Positions 1 to 9,374 of a stretch of 64,000 nucleotides of DNA are shown in pieces (within the stretch, counting starts at the first letter, position 1; each line of letters opens with the position of its first letter). Below the pieces are notes generated by a model. The model searched no databases. It had not been told where the DNA came from and was given only the letters and a program-made list of their open reading frames with translations. The stretch covers positions 1 to 64,000 of the forward strand of contig JAPFDT010000017.1 of assembly GCA_026169815.1 (NCBI GenBank). The letters run 5' to 3'. The position numbers and the translations under genes were made by a program. Source of the DNA: Pseudogracilibacillus sp. (lineage in GTDB: Bacteria > Bacillota > Bacilli > Bacillales > Amphibacillaceae).

Positions 1-75
1 CGAACTTACGAAGTTAGTTGAGGTGTTGCCCGCGGAAAGCGAAGTAGGTTTCTGGAGCGTAGCTCACGCTGAAAT
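1..75. repeat. Edge fragment of GC-rich dispersed intergenic repeat
   Basis: The words GCGGAAAGCGAAG and TGGAGCGTAGCTC are GC-rich against AT-rich surroundings and resemble the ends of the intergenic repeats near 22.8, 29.4 and 29.7 kb, which carry GCTTTCCG...GG at their margins. The element is cut by the window edge, so its extent is unknown. No reading frame is supported here or up to the secG stop. Confidence 0.4.
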
Positions 76-160
76 AACATATAATTTACACCATATTTTA
101 GGTCGCTTTAATTAGCCACCAACACTATTTGACAAAGAACCCAATAAGAGAGTCTGTTTA

Positions 161-391
161 TTATACAATATACGCACTTATAAAAGCTAAAACAAAAAAT
201 AACGTTGCTGTAATGACTGTACCTCGGTGTAATACTAAATCCATTCCTCGTGCTTTTTGTTTTCCAAATAATTGTTCTGCTCCTCCAGAAATTGCTCCAG
301 ATAGACCAGCACTTGTCCCAGATTGTAATACGATAAATACGATCATAATAATTCCATTAATGACTAATAAGACATTCATTAGTGTAGCCAT
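161..391 (-). CDS. secG: SecG, protein-export translocase subunit
   Basis: Small membrane subunit of the SecYEG protein-conducting channel, which helps SecA-driven export. The 76-aa product has the SecG layout: an N-terminal hydrophobic helix (about residues 3-20), a conserved small-residue loop with [17 protein letters not shown], and a second helix at the C-terminus (about 54-75). An in-frame ATG lies 9 nt further upstream, but the GAGAGG ribosome binding site at 401-406 is correctly spaced only for the ATG at 389-391, so that start is used. In Bacillus secG heads a group with a carboxylesterase, rnr and smpB; if conserved, those genes lie just left of the window. Identification is firm from length, loop and topology. 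Confidence 0.93.
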   Translation of the reverse strand: MATLMNVLLVINGIIMIVFIVLQSGTSAGLSGAISGGAEQLFGKQKARGMDLVLHRGTVITATLFFVLAFISAYIV

Positions 392-488
392 GCATAACAT
401 CCTCTCAAAACGACGATAATCTACTACTTACTTTACCATACATTCAATTTATATAGCAAGTGAAATTAGCTTGTTACATACATTAATG

Positions 489-529
489 AAAAAAGTTTAT
501 GCCACCAAAATGATAGCATAAACTTTTTT
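489..529 (-). terminator. Terminator of YhgE-like gene
   Basis: A 14-bp stem (AAAAAAGTTTATGC at 489-502 with its exact complement at 516-529) directly follows the stop of the gene at 533. A-rich and T-rich flanks let it work in both directions. Confidence 0.85.
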
Positions 530-532
530 ATC

Positions 533-3145
533 TTATACTGCTGTTTCCGTTCCATCTTCTTCAGCGAATTCTTCACGATTTAAACGACGATAACGAATGA
601 AGAATACGATACCTGAAAGTAATGCAAACGTTGCAAAGTAAATAAATAACACGCCAATATTTGCCCAAACCGAAGATGTACTACCTAATGTGATTATATT
701 TTTAAATCCATCGATTGAATACGTAAAAGGTAAAAATACACTTAGACTACGTAACCCTTCTGGTAACATATGAATCGGTAATTCTGATCCTGTAGTCGAT
801 AACTGAATTACAGCAAACGCTAGAGCAGCGAAGCGTCCAATGTTTCCAGCTAATACAACTAAGAATAAGACAATCATTAGGAAGGTTAAGCTAACCCATA
901 CAGAAAACAATACAAACTGCAAGCCGCTATGCACTTCGATTTTTAATATAAATAGTGAATATAATGAAATAATTAACGCTTGTGCGACTGCTAATAATGT
1001 TAAGTTAGCAATTTTACCAGCATACCAAGATACAGCAGATGGTGGTAATATTGCCGGTTTTCTATATGGTACAACGAATGACATTGCTAGTATCCCTACA
1101 AATAAAGCTAACGTGATAATGTAAGGAGCGTTTGCATCACGGTAAAATGGAAAACTATTAATGACTTCTCCATCTAAAACAACTGGTTCCGCAAACATTG
1201 CAATATTTTCGTCTTGAGGATCTAATGCACTTGCTTCTTCAGCACCGCCCGTTAGTCCTTCATGTAACTCTGCACTACCATCGACAACTTGTAATAAACC
1301 ATCATCGATTTGTGTTGTACCATCAGTTAATTCACTCCAACCGTCTTTAACTTGGCTATTACCATCTTTAATTTGTGTAGAACCATCATGTAACTGTGTT
1401 GCACCGTCTTCAAGTTGAGCCCAACCAGCTTTAACTGTTTGGTTTCCATCCGCGACTTGTACTGCACCAGCGGATAATTCTCCTGCACCGGCGTTAAGTT
1501 CGTTAGCTCCATCCACTAATTCACCTACACCAGAAGATAATTCATTCGTTCCGGAAGATAACTCATTTGCTCCGGCATTTAACTGTCCTGCTCCAGCATC
1601 TAATTCAGCTGCTCCCGCAGTTAATTGGCCTGCACCGGCATCTAATTCAGCCGCACCGGCTTTTAATTCATTTGTACCATCTACTAACTGAGTTGCACCG
1701 GCATCTAATTCTTGTGCTCCTGCTGACAATTCTCCTAAACCGTTATTTAATCTAATAAGTCCAGATTTAAACTCGCCATCTGCATCCGCTAAACCAGCAC
1801 GTAACTCTTCCCCACCTGCTACTAATCTATCTAAATCTGGAATCTTCTCTTGTTCCGCTTCTTCAATACTTGAAGCAAGTACAGCTGTTAGAGCATTAAT
1901 ACCTTGAATCAATTCATCATAAGCATCATCATCCTCAGGAGTATTAGCAAGGCTTTCTAAGCCCATTTGTAACATTTTTAAAGACTCTATCGATTCTATA
2001 ACACCACTTCTAGCAGTTTCTGTTCCGGCTGCAAGCTCTGTGATACCTGCCCCTACTCTACCATCATTAACATCGAGGGCGTCTAATAACTCATCACTTC
2101 CCGCGCTAGCTTCGACTGCTCCAGCTTTTAATTCCGTACTTCCTGCTTTTAAATCTTGTGTTCCTTGGCTTAATTCAGATGAACCAGCTTTTAATTGGCT
2201 TGAGCCGGCTTTTAAATCATCTGTACCAGCTTTTAACTCATTGGTTCCTGCTTTTAAATCACCTGTCCCAGCTTTTAGTTCATTCGTTCCTGCTTGTAAT
2301 TCACCTGCACCTGCTTTTAACTCGCCCGTTCCTGCCTTTAAGTCATCCGTTCCCGCTTTTAACTCTCCAGCACCTGCTGATAACTCATTCGCACCATCAG
2401 CAAGTTTTAGAATATCAGCTGATTTTCCTGTTAAATTTGTTAAAAGTTCATTCGTTCCTGCGTTTAACTCTTGTGAACCGTCTGCTAAACGATTAATGTC
2501 ACCAGACTTTTCAGTTAAGGAAGATAACATTAAATCAGAACCATCTTTTAACTCGTTAGACCCACCGTTAATTTGTTCTACTCCATCAGCCGCTTCTGAA
2601 AATCCGTCAGCTACTCCACCTAATTTATCTACAACTGTTTGCACATACGTTTCAGTTATTTGTGTAGATAGTTGATTTTTTATTGTATCAATTGCGCTAT
2701 CAGTTACTTGAGCAGCCATGTAATGAAGGCCTTCATTTTGGCTAAACTTTAATTCTGGACGTTCAGGATTATCATCCAATACTGTTAAAGCTCTCTTAGA
2801 AAAATCTTCAGGAACTTCAATAACCATATAATATTCCATGTCGTCCATACCTTTGTCAGCTTCTTCAGATGATACAAAATCCCAACCTAATGTAGGGTTT
2901 GCTTCTAAATTACCAACTAGTTCCTCACCTATATTAACGATTTCCCCTTCATTATCTGCACCTTGATCATTATTTACTACTGCAATAGGTAAATTATCAA
3001 TATTATCTTGTGGACCCCATTTTGGTGATAACATAATCATTGCATAAATTAACGGTACTAATAAAACGACAAGAACAGAAATAAGGACTGACTTCTTATA
3101 AAATAACCGTTTAAATTCTGCTGATAAATAATTTGTGTCTCCCAT
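533..3145 (-). CDS. YhgE/Pip-family membrane protein with long heptad repeat
   Basis: The 870-aa protein belongs to the YhgE/Pip (phage infection protein) and EsaA-like group. It has one N-terminal transmembrane helix (about residues 17-38), a large extracellular part that starts with the family-typical NLPIAVVNNDQGA, and a block of membrane helices after about residue 670. Between them lie some forty 7-residue repeats of the form (E/D)LxAG(T/A)x, far more regular than in average family members and visible in the DNA as a 21-nt near-repeat. Family roles include phage adsorption, type VII secretion-linked export and lipid or solute export; the substrate here is unknown. Start is ATG with AGGGGG upstream. 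A cre-like site lies about 150 nt upstream. The repeat count probably varies between strains by slippage. Confidence 0.85.
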   Translation of the reverse strand: MGDTNYLSAEFKRLFYKKSVLISVLVVLLVPLIYAMIMLSPKWGPQDNIDNLPIAVVNNDQGADNEGEIVNIGEELVGNLEANPTLGWDFVSSEEADKGMDDMEYYMVIEVPEDFSKRALTVLDDNPERPELKFSQNEGLHYMAAQVTDSAIDTIKNQLSTQITETYVQTVVDKLGGVADGFSEAADGVEQINGGSNELKDGSDLMLSSLTEKSGDINRLADGSQELNAGTNELLTNLTGKSADILKLADGANELSAGAGELKAGTDDLKAGTGELKAGAGELQAGTNELKAGTGDLKAGTNELKAGTDDLKAGSSQLKAGSSELSQGTQDLKAGSTELKAGAVEASAGSDELLDALDVNDGRVGAGITELAAGTETARSGVIESIESLKMLQMGLESLANTPEDDDAYDELIQGINALTAVLASSIEEAEQEKIPDLDRLVAGGEELRAGLADADGEFKSGLIRLNNGLGELSAGAQELDAGATQLVDGTNELKAGAAELDAGAGQLTAGAAELDAGAGQLNAGANELSSGTNELSSGVGELVDGANELNAGAGELSAGAVQVADGNQTVKAGWAQLEDGATQLHDGSTQIKDGNSQVKDGWSELTDGTTQIDDGLLQVVDGSAELHEGLTGGAEEASALDPQDENIAMFAEPVVLDGEVINSFPFYRDANAPYIITLALFVGILAMSFVVPYRKPAILPPSAVSWYAGKIANLTLLAVAQALIISLYSLFILKIEVHSGLQFVLFSVWVSLTFLMIVLFLVVLAGNIGRFAALAFAVIQLSTTGSELPIHMLPEGLRSLSVFLPFTYSIDGFKNIITLGSTSSVWANIGVLFIYFATFALLSGIVFFIRYRRLNREEFAEEDGTETAV

Positions 3146-3293
3146 TAAAATTCCCCCTAATGCTGATGATTTCTTTCTACATCTGCATGACGATTGTATC
3201 CGAGATAAAAGAACATCGTCCGACTCGTGCTAAGTATTATATTATACGTTCACTCCCTTTCTTGAATATTGCATATGTTTATCATATCTAGTT

Positions 3294-3307
3294 TGAAAGC
3301 GCTTACC
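3294..3307 (-). promoter_or_regulatory. cre-like site upstream of YhgE-like gene
   Basis: TGAAAGCGCTTACC matches 13 of 14 positions of the Bacillus cre consensus TGNAANCGNTNNCA and keeps the AAGCGCTT core. It lies in the leader region of the gene that starts at 3145, so CcpA control is plausible. Confidence 0.5.
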
Positions 3308-3387
3308 AATACCTATGTTTGTCGTGTTATTATAAGCTCTATACGTATGTACCGACTAAAGTAGGGAACTTCCATTAAGCTGAATAA

Positions 3388-3423
3388 AAAAAGGACAGGA
3401 AACCTAAGTTCGCTGTCCTTTTT
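3388..3423 (-). terminator. Terminator of LPXTG protein gene
   Basis: An 11-bp stem, AAAAAGGACAG at 3388-3398 with CTGTCCTTTTT at 3413-3423, lies just after the stop of the surface protein gene. On the minus strand it is followed by a T-run. Confidence 0.85.
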
Positions 3424-3430
3424 AAAAGTA

Positions 3431-5464
3431 TTAATTTAGTTTCTTTCTACGAGCTACTAGCGTTGTTGCGCTACCAAGTAATAATAAGCCAGCACCTAAC
3501 GCAATGTATAGTGGATTATTTGTAGCTGTATTCGGTAATAATCCTTTACCACCTGTATTTCCATTACCTTTATCATTAGAAACAGTCGTTACTGTTGTTT
3601 CTTTTTTATCTCCTTTATCTCCGTTTTTGTCATCATCGTTTTTATTATTATCATTATTTCCATTGTTCTCGTCGTTGTTACTGTTTTCATTATTCTCTTC
3701 ATCTTCGTTTTCTTCATTATTTTTAGCTTTATCTAAAGCTTTTTGTGCCTCTTCTAAAGCTTTCGCTGCATCCTTTTTAGCTTGCTCTGCTTCCGCTAAT
3801 GCTTTTTCTGCAGCTTGCTTAGCTTCTTCTGCGTCTTTTCTAGCTTTTTCTACATCCTCTTTTGCTTGCTCTGCAGCTTCTCTAGCTTCTTCTGCTTCTT
3901 TCTTAGCTTGAGCTGCTGCTTCTGTTGCATTTTCAGCTTCTTCTAAAGCTTGTTCTGCTTTAGCTAATGCATTTTCAAGTTCTTCTTTTGCTTGTTTTAG
4001 TGCTTCTTGAACTTCAGCAGCTTCATCTTGAGCATTTTCTAATTCCTTACTTAACTGTTCCAATTCTTTTTCTAAGTCTTTAATTTGATTCTCAAGTTCT
4101 TCTCTTTCTTCTGCTTTTGTTACTATGTTAATTGCATCATCTAGTGCTTCTTGAATATTTGCTGGAAGTGGATAACCTTCCTCATCATCTGGTCTATTTT
4201 CTAATAAAAGACGAGCAACTTCAGCTTGTTCATAACCGAATAGCTCACTGTATGCAGCAATATCTACTTCTAAATCTTCATTTTCTAGTGCTGCTTCCAT
4301 AGCTTCTGCACTCTCTGCTTCATTTACTGCCTCAAATGCTAGCTCTTCTGGACCTTTGTTTCCTAAAATATATAATTGAAGATTAGCTGTATTTAAGGCT
4401 TTTTGAACACTGTTATCGTATTCCTCATCTTTACTATCCACAGAACCTACTTTAAACCCTGATTCAGGACGATTCTCTAAGATATGATTTGCAATATTAT
4501 TTCTTTGATACGTATTCCTACTATTATAAGCTGCCAAATTCAAACCGAGTTCCTCATCCTCAAGAGCCGCACGCATTTCTCCAGCTGTCTTGGCATTATT
4601 TACGGCATTGAGTGCTTCTACTAATGGATCTTCTTCCTCTTCTTCCACAACAATTACTTCTCTTGTTACTGTTGCTTCATTTCCCGCTTCATCTGAAACA
4701 GTATAAACTACTTCATACGTTCCAGCTTCGTCTGTATTTACTTCTCCAGTAATTTTGATATCATCCGACACATCGCCATCAACATCATCTTCTGCAGAAG
4801 CACCTGGCTCCTCATATGTGTCACCAACTTCTAATTCCATTGGATTGTCGCCATTTAAAGTAATTTCAGGAGCTACATTATCTTCCTCATTACCATCATC
4901 TTTTTCTTCTACTTTAACGTTGGCGATAACGTTATCGCCAGATGGAGCACAAGTTGCATTTACTCCCCCTACCATTGTATCAATTACCGCTACAACATCA
5001 CCTGTTTTTATTTCTACTTCTTCTTTTTCAACGTTAAAAGCTGTATCTGTTCCTTTTACATTAAATGGAATAATATTATCTACAGCATCTACATCATTAA
5101 CATCTACTCCACCATCTTTCAGTACGTTCTCTTTACTGTCATTTACATGTAAATAAAATGCGCTAATATTTGCAGTAAATGGATTCAGTGCACCTTGCAA
5201 AAGACTTGGTGCTTCACTTAAGTCAATTTCAACATCAGTATCAATATTAGTTATAGAAAATGAACTATCAGCTTCTACAGATGAAGGAACTGACATTGTT
5301 GGTTTTATTGTCATATCAAGGTCAAAACTTTGTCCTAATGCAGATGCCTTACACACATATCCTATTGAACTAGTTACTTCTTCCGCACTCGCCTTTTCCA
5401 CACCACCGTAATAAAATAATCCTAATGTAAATATTGCCATCCATACTGTAATTTTTTTATACAC
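3431..5464 (-). CDS. LPXTG-anchored surface protein with Ig-like and coiled-coil domains
   Basis: A 677-aa secreted protein predicted to be linked to peptidoglycan by sortase. Order of parts: signal peptide (residues 1-27, ending KASAEE); an N-terminal beta-rich domain with two cysteines (about 38 and 171) resembling secreted DUF6801-type domains; an Ig-like DUF5011-type domain (about 203-275, with GDTYEEPGASAEDDVDGD); two related helical repeats of about 100 aa, each ending LENRP; a long Glu/Lys/Ala coiled coil (about 455-590); an Asn/Asp/Lys-rich wall spacer; and the sorting signal LPNTA with hydrophobic stretch and RRKK tail (643-677). The annotated GTG start lies about 17 nt from the GGAGG site, unusually far; in-frame ATT codons lie at better distance. 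No sortase gene is in the window. Adhesive or matrix role is inference. Confidence 0.85.
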   Translation of the reverse strand: MYKKITVWMAIFTLGLFYYGGVEKASAEEVTSSIGYVCKASALGQSFDLDMTIKPTMSVPSSVEADSSFSITNIDTDVEIDLSEAPSLLQGALNPFTANISAFYLHVNDSKENVLKDGGVDVNDVDAVDNIIPFNVKGTDTAFNVEKEEVEIKTGDVVAVIDTMVGGVNATCAPSGDNVIANVKVEEKDDGNEEDNVAPEITLNGDNPMELEVGDTYEEPGASAEDDVDGDVSDDIKITGEVNTDEAGTYEVVYTVSDEAGNEATVTREVIVVEEEEEDPLVEALNAVNNAKTAGEMRAALEDEELGLNLAAYNSRNTYQRNNIANHILENRPESGFKVGSVDSKDEEYDNSVQKALNTANLQLYILGNKGPEELAFEAVNEAESAEAMEAALENEDLEVDIAAYSELFGYEQAEVARLLLENRPDDEEGYPLPANIQEALDDAINIVTKAEEREELENQIKDLEKELEQLSKELENAQDEAAEVQEALKQAKEELENALAKAEQALEEAENATEAAAQAKKEAEEAREAAEQAKEDVEKARKDAEEAKQAAEKALAEAEQAKKDAAKALEEAQKALDKAKNNEENEDEENNENSNNDENNGNNDNNKNDDDKNGDKGDKKETTVTTVSNDKGNGNTGGKGLLPNTATNNPLYIALGAGLLLLGSATTLVARRKKLN

Positions 5465-5570
5465 TTGTTTAATAATGAACTCCTCCTTATTTTGTATGTA
5501 CTATTTGCTTCATACTTTGTTTTTGTATTTTCCTATATATACTTCCTCCTTTTCTTTTTCACAAATATCT

Positions 5571-5584
5571 TGTAAGCCCTTTCA
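5571..5584. promoter_or_regulatory. Possible cre-like site upstream of LPXTG protein gene
   Basis: TGTAAGCCCTTTCA matches 13 of 14 positions of TGNAANCGNTNNCA but has C in place of the central G. It lies about 110 nt upstream of the surface protein start in the 442-nt gap before the LuxR-type gene. The rest of that gap is AT-rich without a gene. Confidence 0.3.
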
Positions 5585-5774
5585 CAATCTGATATTATAA
5601 TAGGACACAGTTATCAAAACCATAACTAAACATGATGTATGTAGTGTGGGCCTGTCGCATATCTATAGCATATATATAATAACTACAGTAACCAATTCCT
5701 ATTATTTTCGTATATTACATTTATGACAATACGATTAATACCTACAAAATTAGGTTACCTTATTTTTTACCAAG

Positions 5775-5792
5775 AAAATGAATAGTCATTCA
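5775..5792. promoter_or_regulatory. FadR-like operator upstream of LuxR-type regulator
   Basis: AAAATGAATAGTCATTCA matches 16 of 18 positions of the Bacillus FadR box TGAATGAMTANTCATTCA; only the first two bases differ. It lies about 115 nt before the regulator start and near a fatty-acid oxidation operon. No fadR gene is in the window. Confidence 0.5.
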
Positions 5793-5906
5793 TTGCATTT
5801 ATTCAATTTTAACAACCTAGAAACAAAACATACAGTTCATACAACTAGAAAAAGACTTATCAGGAGTTTTTTATTATTTCTTACTATTAAGGGGAGTAGA
5901 GTAAAT

Positions 5907-7409
5907 ATGTCATTAACGTTAGATACTCATCTTGATTCTCTTTTTCATCATGGACTATCTATTATGAGAAAGCATGAGCAAGAAATTTTACAGGAATGGA
6001 CGCAAATGAAGGATTATTTTGAAGAAACCGGAAAACGATCGTCAGAAGCCATTACTTATTCAGTAGATTTATTCACAAAGATCATCTTTAACGACTCTTT
6101 AGATAAAGATATTTTACTTACTAAAATAAAAGAGGGTTGGAAAAGACGTTTAGGAAATAAGCCAATTGATCAATTTATCTTAACTATGCTTGAAAGTTCC
6201 GTCCATCATGCAACTAAGTTAAAGACAGAGGATTATTATAAAAAACATCAAGCAATACAGTATGTTTTTAATCAAATAAATGAATATTTATTAACTAGCG
6301 AAGCTGAAAGTCCGTTTACTTATGATCTATTTTTACAACATCTTGTCTATTCGCAACAACTACCAATTGAATGGGTTGCAGTCATTATAAAAGAAGATGA
6401 CTCATATAAAGTGTCTAAATGGTTTGATAAAAATAAATGTTTACTCGGTGCACATAATGAGATTAAAGCACAATCAATGTATAAATTAACGGAAGATTTG
6501 TTACAATTTGTCTGTCATGATCAGACAAAAAATATTTTAACTATACCATTTGAAGATAAACAATTATTATTAAGTGCTGAAGTAAATGGAACCGTTCACA
6601 TTACTCCATTTATTAATCATGCTTTACAACTTTTACAAAGTGGGAAATCCACATTAACTGTCTCGAGAAAAGAACAGCAATGGAAAGATGCTGTAATTAT
6701 GTTTAATGAATCGATTTTACGAGCTAGAAACTTTAATGATGCTTTAGAAACAATTACGGAAGGATTTGTCAATTATTTGCCGTTTGAACGTTGTGCGATT
6801 TTCTCTTATTCAAAAACAGATGAATTAGGTTTTGGCTTGTCTGCCCATCGGTTAGATAATGATGCAATCCAAGCGATTACACAAGATATTAACAATTTAC
6901 CGTTAATTAATAATGGGATCGAATTATTGCGGATGTTTGGTAAAGCTTTAAAATATTTACAACCGCTATATATCGCTAATGCGAGTAACGAGTTTCCTGA
7001 AGAATATATTAAAAGTTTTCAATTAAAATCAATTGTTGTCACACCAATTTTCACCTCTTCAAGTAATGAATTAATCGGAGCTGCCATTATCGATCAGGGA
7101 GCGAATAAGGAATTTGAAATTTCCCAAGATATTTATAAAGCGTTAATTAAATTCGGTCAAAGTGCTGGGGAAGCTTTAGAAAAATTCCATTCAAGTATTC
7201 ATGAAGTAAATAAAACAGTTCATTTTTCACCTCGTGAAATTGAAGTATTAAATTTAATGGCAGCTGGAGAGTCAACTACAGGAGCCGCAGATATTTTACA
7301 TTTAAGTGAATATACAGTGCGTGATTATATAACGTCCATTATGCAAAAAATGAAAGCACGAAATCGAACTGAGGCTGTTGCCCGGGCGATACGAAAAGGG
7401 GTAATTTAA
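5907..7409 (+). CDS. GAF/LuxR-type transcriptional regulator
   Basis: The 500-aa protein has an N-terminal helical region, a GAF-like sensor segment (about residues 250-400) and a C-terminal LuxR/NarL DNA-binding domain (440-500, beginning FSPREIEVLNLMAAGEST and containing YTVRDYITSIMQKM). An upstream in-frame ATG at 5778 has no ribosome binding site; AAGGGGAG at 5889-5896 fits the ATG at 5907. The gene converges on the fatty-acyl-CoA oxidation operon and shares its terminator. With the FadR-like box upstream, a role in controlling lipid breakdown is likely but inferred. The ligand of the GAF-like part is unknown. No receiver domain is present, so this is not a classical response regulator. 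Confidence 0.85.
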   Translation: MSLTLDTHLDSLFHHGLSIMRKHEQEILQEWTQMKDYFEETGKRSSEAITYSVDLFTKIIFNDSLDKDILLTKIKEGWKRRLGNKPIDQFILTMLESSVHHATKLKTEDYYKKHQAIQYVFNQINEYLLTSEAESPFTYDLFLQHLVYSQQLPIEWVAVIIKEDDSYKVSKWFDKNKCLLGAHNEIKAQSMYKLTEDLLQFVCHDQTKNILTIPFEDKQLLLSAEVNGTVHITPFINHALQLLQSGKSTLTVSRKEQQWKDAVIMFNESILRARNFNDALETITEGFVNYLPFERCAIFSYSKTDELGFGLSAHRLDNDAIQAITQDINNLPLINNGIELLRMFGKALKYLQPLYIANASNEFPEEYIKSFQLKSIVVTPIFTSSSNELIGAAIIDQGANKEFEISQDIYKALIKFGQSAGEALEKFHSSIHEVNKTVHFSPREIEVLNLMAAGESTTGAADILHLSEYTVRDYITSIMQKMKARNRTEAVARAIRKGVI

Positions 7410-7433
7410 TTTGTTTTATCAAATTACTCACAC

Positions 7434-7470
7434 AAAAACTTGCAGGAAACATTATCTCCTGCAAGTTTTT
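7434..7470. terminator. Bidirectional terminator between convergent operons
   Basis: A 14-bp perfect stem, AAAAACTTGCAGGA at 7434-7447 with its complement at 7457-7470. It ends the LuxR-type gene on the plus strand and the fatty-acid operon on the minus strand. Confidence 0.9.
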
Positions 7471-7492
7471 TATTTTAAATGATATAATTTTA

Positions 7493-9316
7493 TTAGATCG
7501 CTTTTTCTACTGTTCCATTCTCTTCATATGTTTCTGTAATAATATCTGCATAACTTTCTTCTAATACGTTTATTTTTAATGATAACTTGGGTGTTAATTC
7601 TCCTGTATCAATCGACCAAACATCACCGATAACGATGATTTTTTTAGGTTGAGCATAGTTTGTGAAGTTTTTCGTAAGGCGATTTACTTCTTTGTGTAAA
7701 CGTTTTTGTACAACTGGATCTTTACATAATCCTGCTTTATCTTCAGTATTAATTCCTTTACGTTTTGCCCATGGAATAAGTGTTTCAAACTCCGGATTTA
7801 TTAATGCAACAACATATTTTCTATTATCCCCTACAATAAGTGATTGTGAGATGTAAGTACTTTCATTTATCGACGCTTCTATTGGTGCAGGGGCAACATT
7901 CATTCCAGTAGATAAAACAAGTATCCGCTTTTTACGATCAATTATTTTTAAATAATCATCTTCATCGAATTCACCGATGTCACCTGTTTTAAACCAATCT
8001 CCTATAAATGCTTCTTCTGTTTCTTCAGGATCATTATAATAACCTTGCGTTATACTTGGTCCACGAACTAAAATTTCTCCATCATCGGCAATTTTTACTT
8101 CTAGGTTTGGTAGTACTTTTCCTACTGTTCCAACTTTTGCACGAATCATTGGATTAGTTGAGATGATTGGCGATGTTTCTGTTAGTCCATATCCCTCCAT
8201 TAATGGAATATCTAGTGCCCAAAAGAACTTTGCAATTTCGGGATTCAATGTTCCCCCACCAGATACAAGCCCACGTAATCTTCCACCAAGTTTTTCCTTT
8301 ACTTTTTGAAATACTAATTTATCCGCTATTTTCCATTTGCGATGAAAGGATTTAGGTAAAAATGTTTGTGAAAGATAATCGCCCATTTGGGAATGCAAAT
8401 AATATTCGTACTTTTGTTCACCTATTGAAACAGCCCAATTGAATATTCTCTTTTTCGCTGATGAACCTTGATTTATTTCATCCATCACTTGTCTATATAC
8501 TTTTTCAAATAAACGTGGAACACTTGTTAATACTGTAGGTCTTATTTCTTGTAAATCATCTGGAATTGTAGTGATATTTTCTGCATAACCTATTGTTACA
8601 CCTACTGAAAGAGGCAAATAGTGGCCAGCTAACCTTTCAAAAATATGTGATAATGGCAAGTAAGATAACGTGACATCCTTTGGTATTAATTCAACTACCC
8701 AAAACTGAGCACCTTCAATGTTGGCTATAATATTGCCATGGGTTAACATAACGCCTTTTGGATTACCTGTTGTTCCTGACGTATTCATAATTGTTAAAAG
8801 TTGATCACGATCTAAGTCTATCCATAACGACTCCCAATCTGGATTTTCATTTTCTTCTCCTAATAATTCTACTTCTTGAAAGGATTCATACTCTCCGCTC
8901 GTAGTCTCACCTGGAAACATCATAATAATTTTTTCTAAAGGGATACCTGCAGTCATCAATTTATCGAATTGTTCTTCATCTTCAACAATCGCATAGGTAA
9001 TATCGACATTATTTGCTATATAAGCAACTTGTTCAGATGGAATCGTTGGATAAATCGGGACACTGACAGCTTGAACACTTGCTATTGCAAAGTCTGAGAT
9101 CCCCCACATTGGATTACTATTTGATATAATAGCAATTTTATCATCTGCTTTAACTCCTAATTGCAATAATCCGTTTGCAAAGTTCCTTATTCGCGTCCAA
9201 AATGCTTCATAGGTGATTGATTCATACGTCCCTTGGTTTTTCCACAAGAATACGGACTTATCTGGGTATTTCTTTACTGTTTTGTGTAACATTTGGACAG
9301 TATTGTTCACATTCAT
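7493..9316 (-). CDS. Long-chain acyl-CoA synthetase (AMP-forming)
   Basis: Activates a free fatty acid with ATP and CoA, the entry step of beta-oxidation. The 607-aa product carries the adenylate-forming signatures: P-loop TSGTTGNPKGVMLTH, GYGLTETS, and DWFKTGDIGEFDEDDYLKIIDRKK leading into the small C-terminal domain. It resembles the FAA1/FadD15-like class rather than Bacillus LcfA by its overall form. The upstream GTG at 9323 overlaps the AAGGGG ribosome binding site; the ATG at 9314-9316 is spaced correctly. It is last in the operon but separated by about 58 nt from the thiolase gene, with a perfect cre-like site and a TATAAT in between, so it may also have its own promoter under CcpA. 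Chain-length specificity cannot be read from sequence. Confidence 0.9.
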   Translation of the reverse strand: MNVNNTVQMLHKTVKKYPDKSVFLWKNQGTYESITYEAFWTRIRNFANGLLQLGVKADDKIAIISNSNPMWGISDFAIASVQAVSVPIYPTIPSEQVAYIANNVDITYAIVEDEEQFDKLMTAGIPLEKIIMMFPGETTSGEYESFQEVELLGEENENPDWESLWIDLDRDQLLTIMNTSGTTGNPKGVMLTHGNIIANIEGAQFWVVELIPKDVTLSYLPLSHIFERLAGHYLPLSVGVTIGYAENITTIPDDLQEIRPTVLTSVPRLFEKVYRQVMDEINQGSSAKKRIFNWAVSIGEQKYEYYLHSQMGDYLSQTFLPKSFHRKWKIADKLVFQKVKEKLGGRLRGLVSGGGTLNPEIAKFFWALDIPLMEGYGLTETSPIISTNPMIRAKVGTVGKVLPNLEVKIADDGEILVRGPSITQGYYNDPEETEEAFIGDWFKTGDIGEFDEDDYLKIIDRKKRILVLSTGMNVAPAPIEASINESTYISQSLIVGDNRKYVVALINPEFETLIPWAKRKGINTEDKAGLCKDPVVQKRLHKEVNRLTKNFTNYAQPKKIIVIGDVWSIDTGELTPKLSLKINVLEESYADIITETYEENGTVEKAI

Positions 9317-9357
9317 ACATTTCACCCCTTGATAATAAATGAATTTTTTTAACCTAA

Positions 9358-9371
9358 TGTAAGCGTTACCA
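9358..9371. promoter_or_regulatory. Perfect cre-like site before acyl-CoA synthetase gene
   Basis: TGTAAGCGTTACCA matches all positions of TGNAANCGNTNNCA. It lies 42 nt upstream of the synthetase start and a few bases downstream of a TATAAT (minus strand, 9374-9379). CcpA bound here could block an internal promoter or act as a roadblock to operon read-through. Confidence 0.65.
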
Positions 9372-9374
9372 TTA

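Noticed and set aside
2040-2675. 211-aa plus-strand frame
   Set aside because: It is the antisense shadow of the 21-nt periodic part of the YhgE-like gene.
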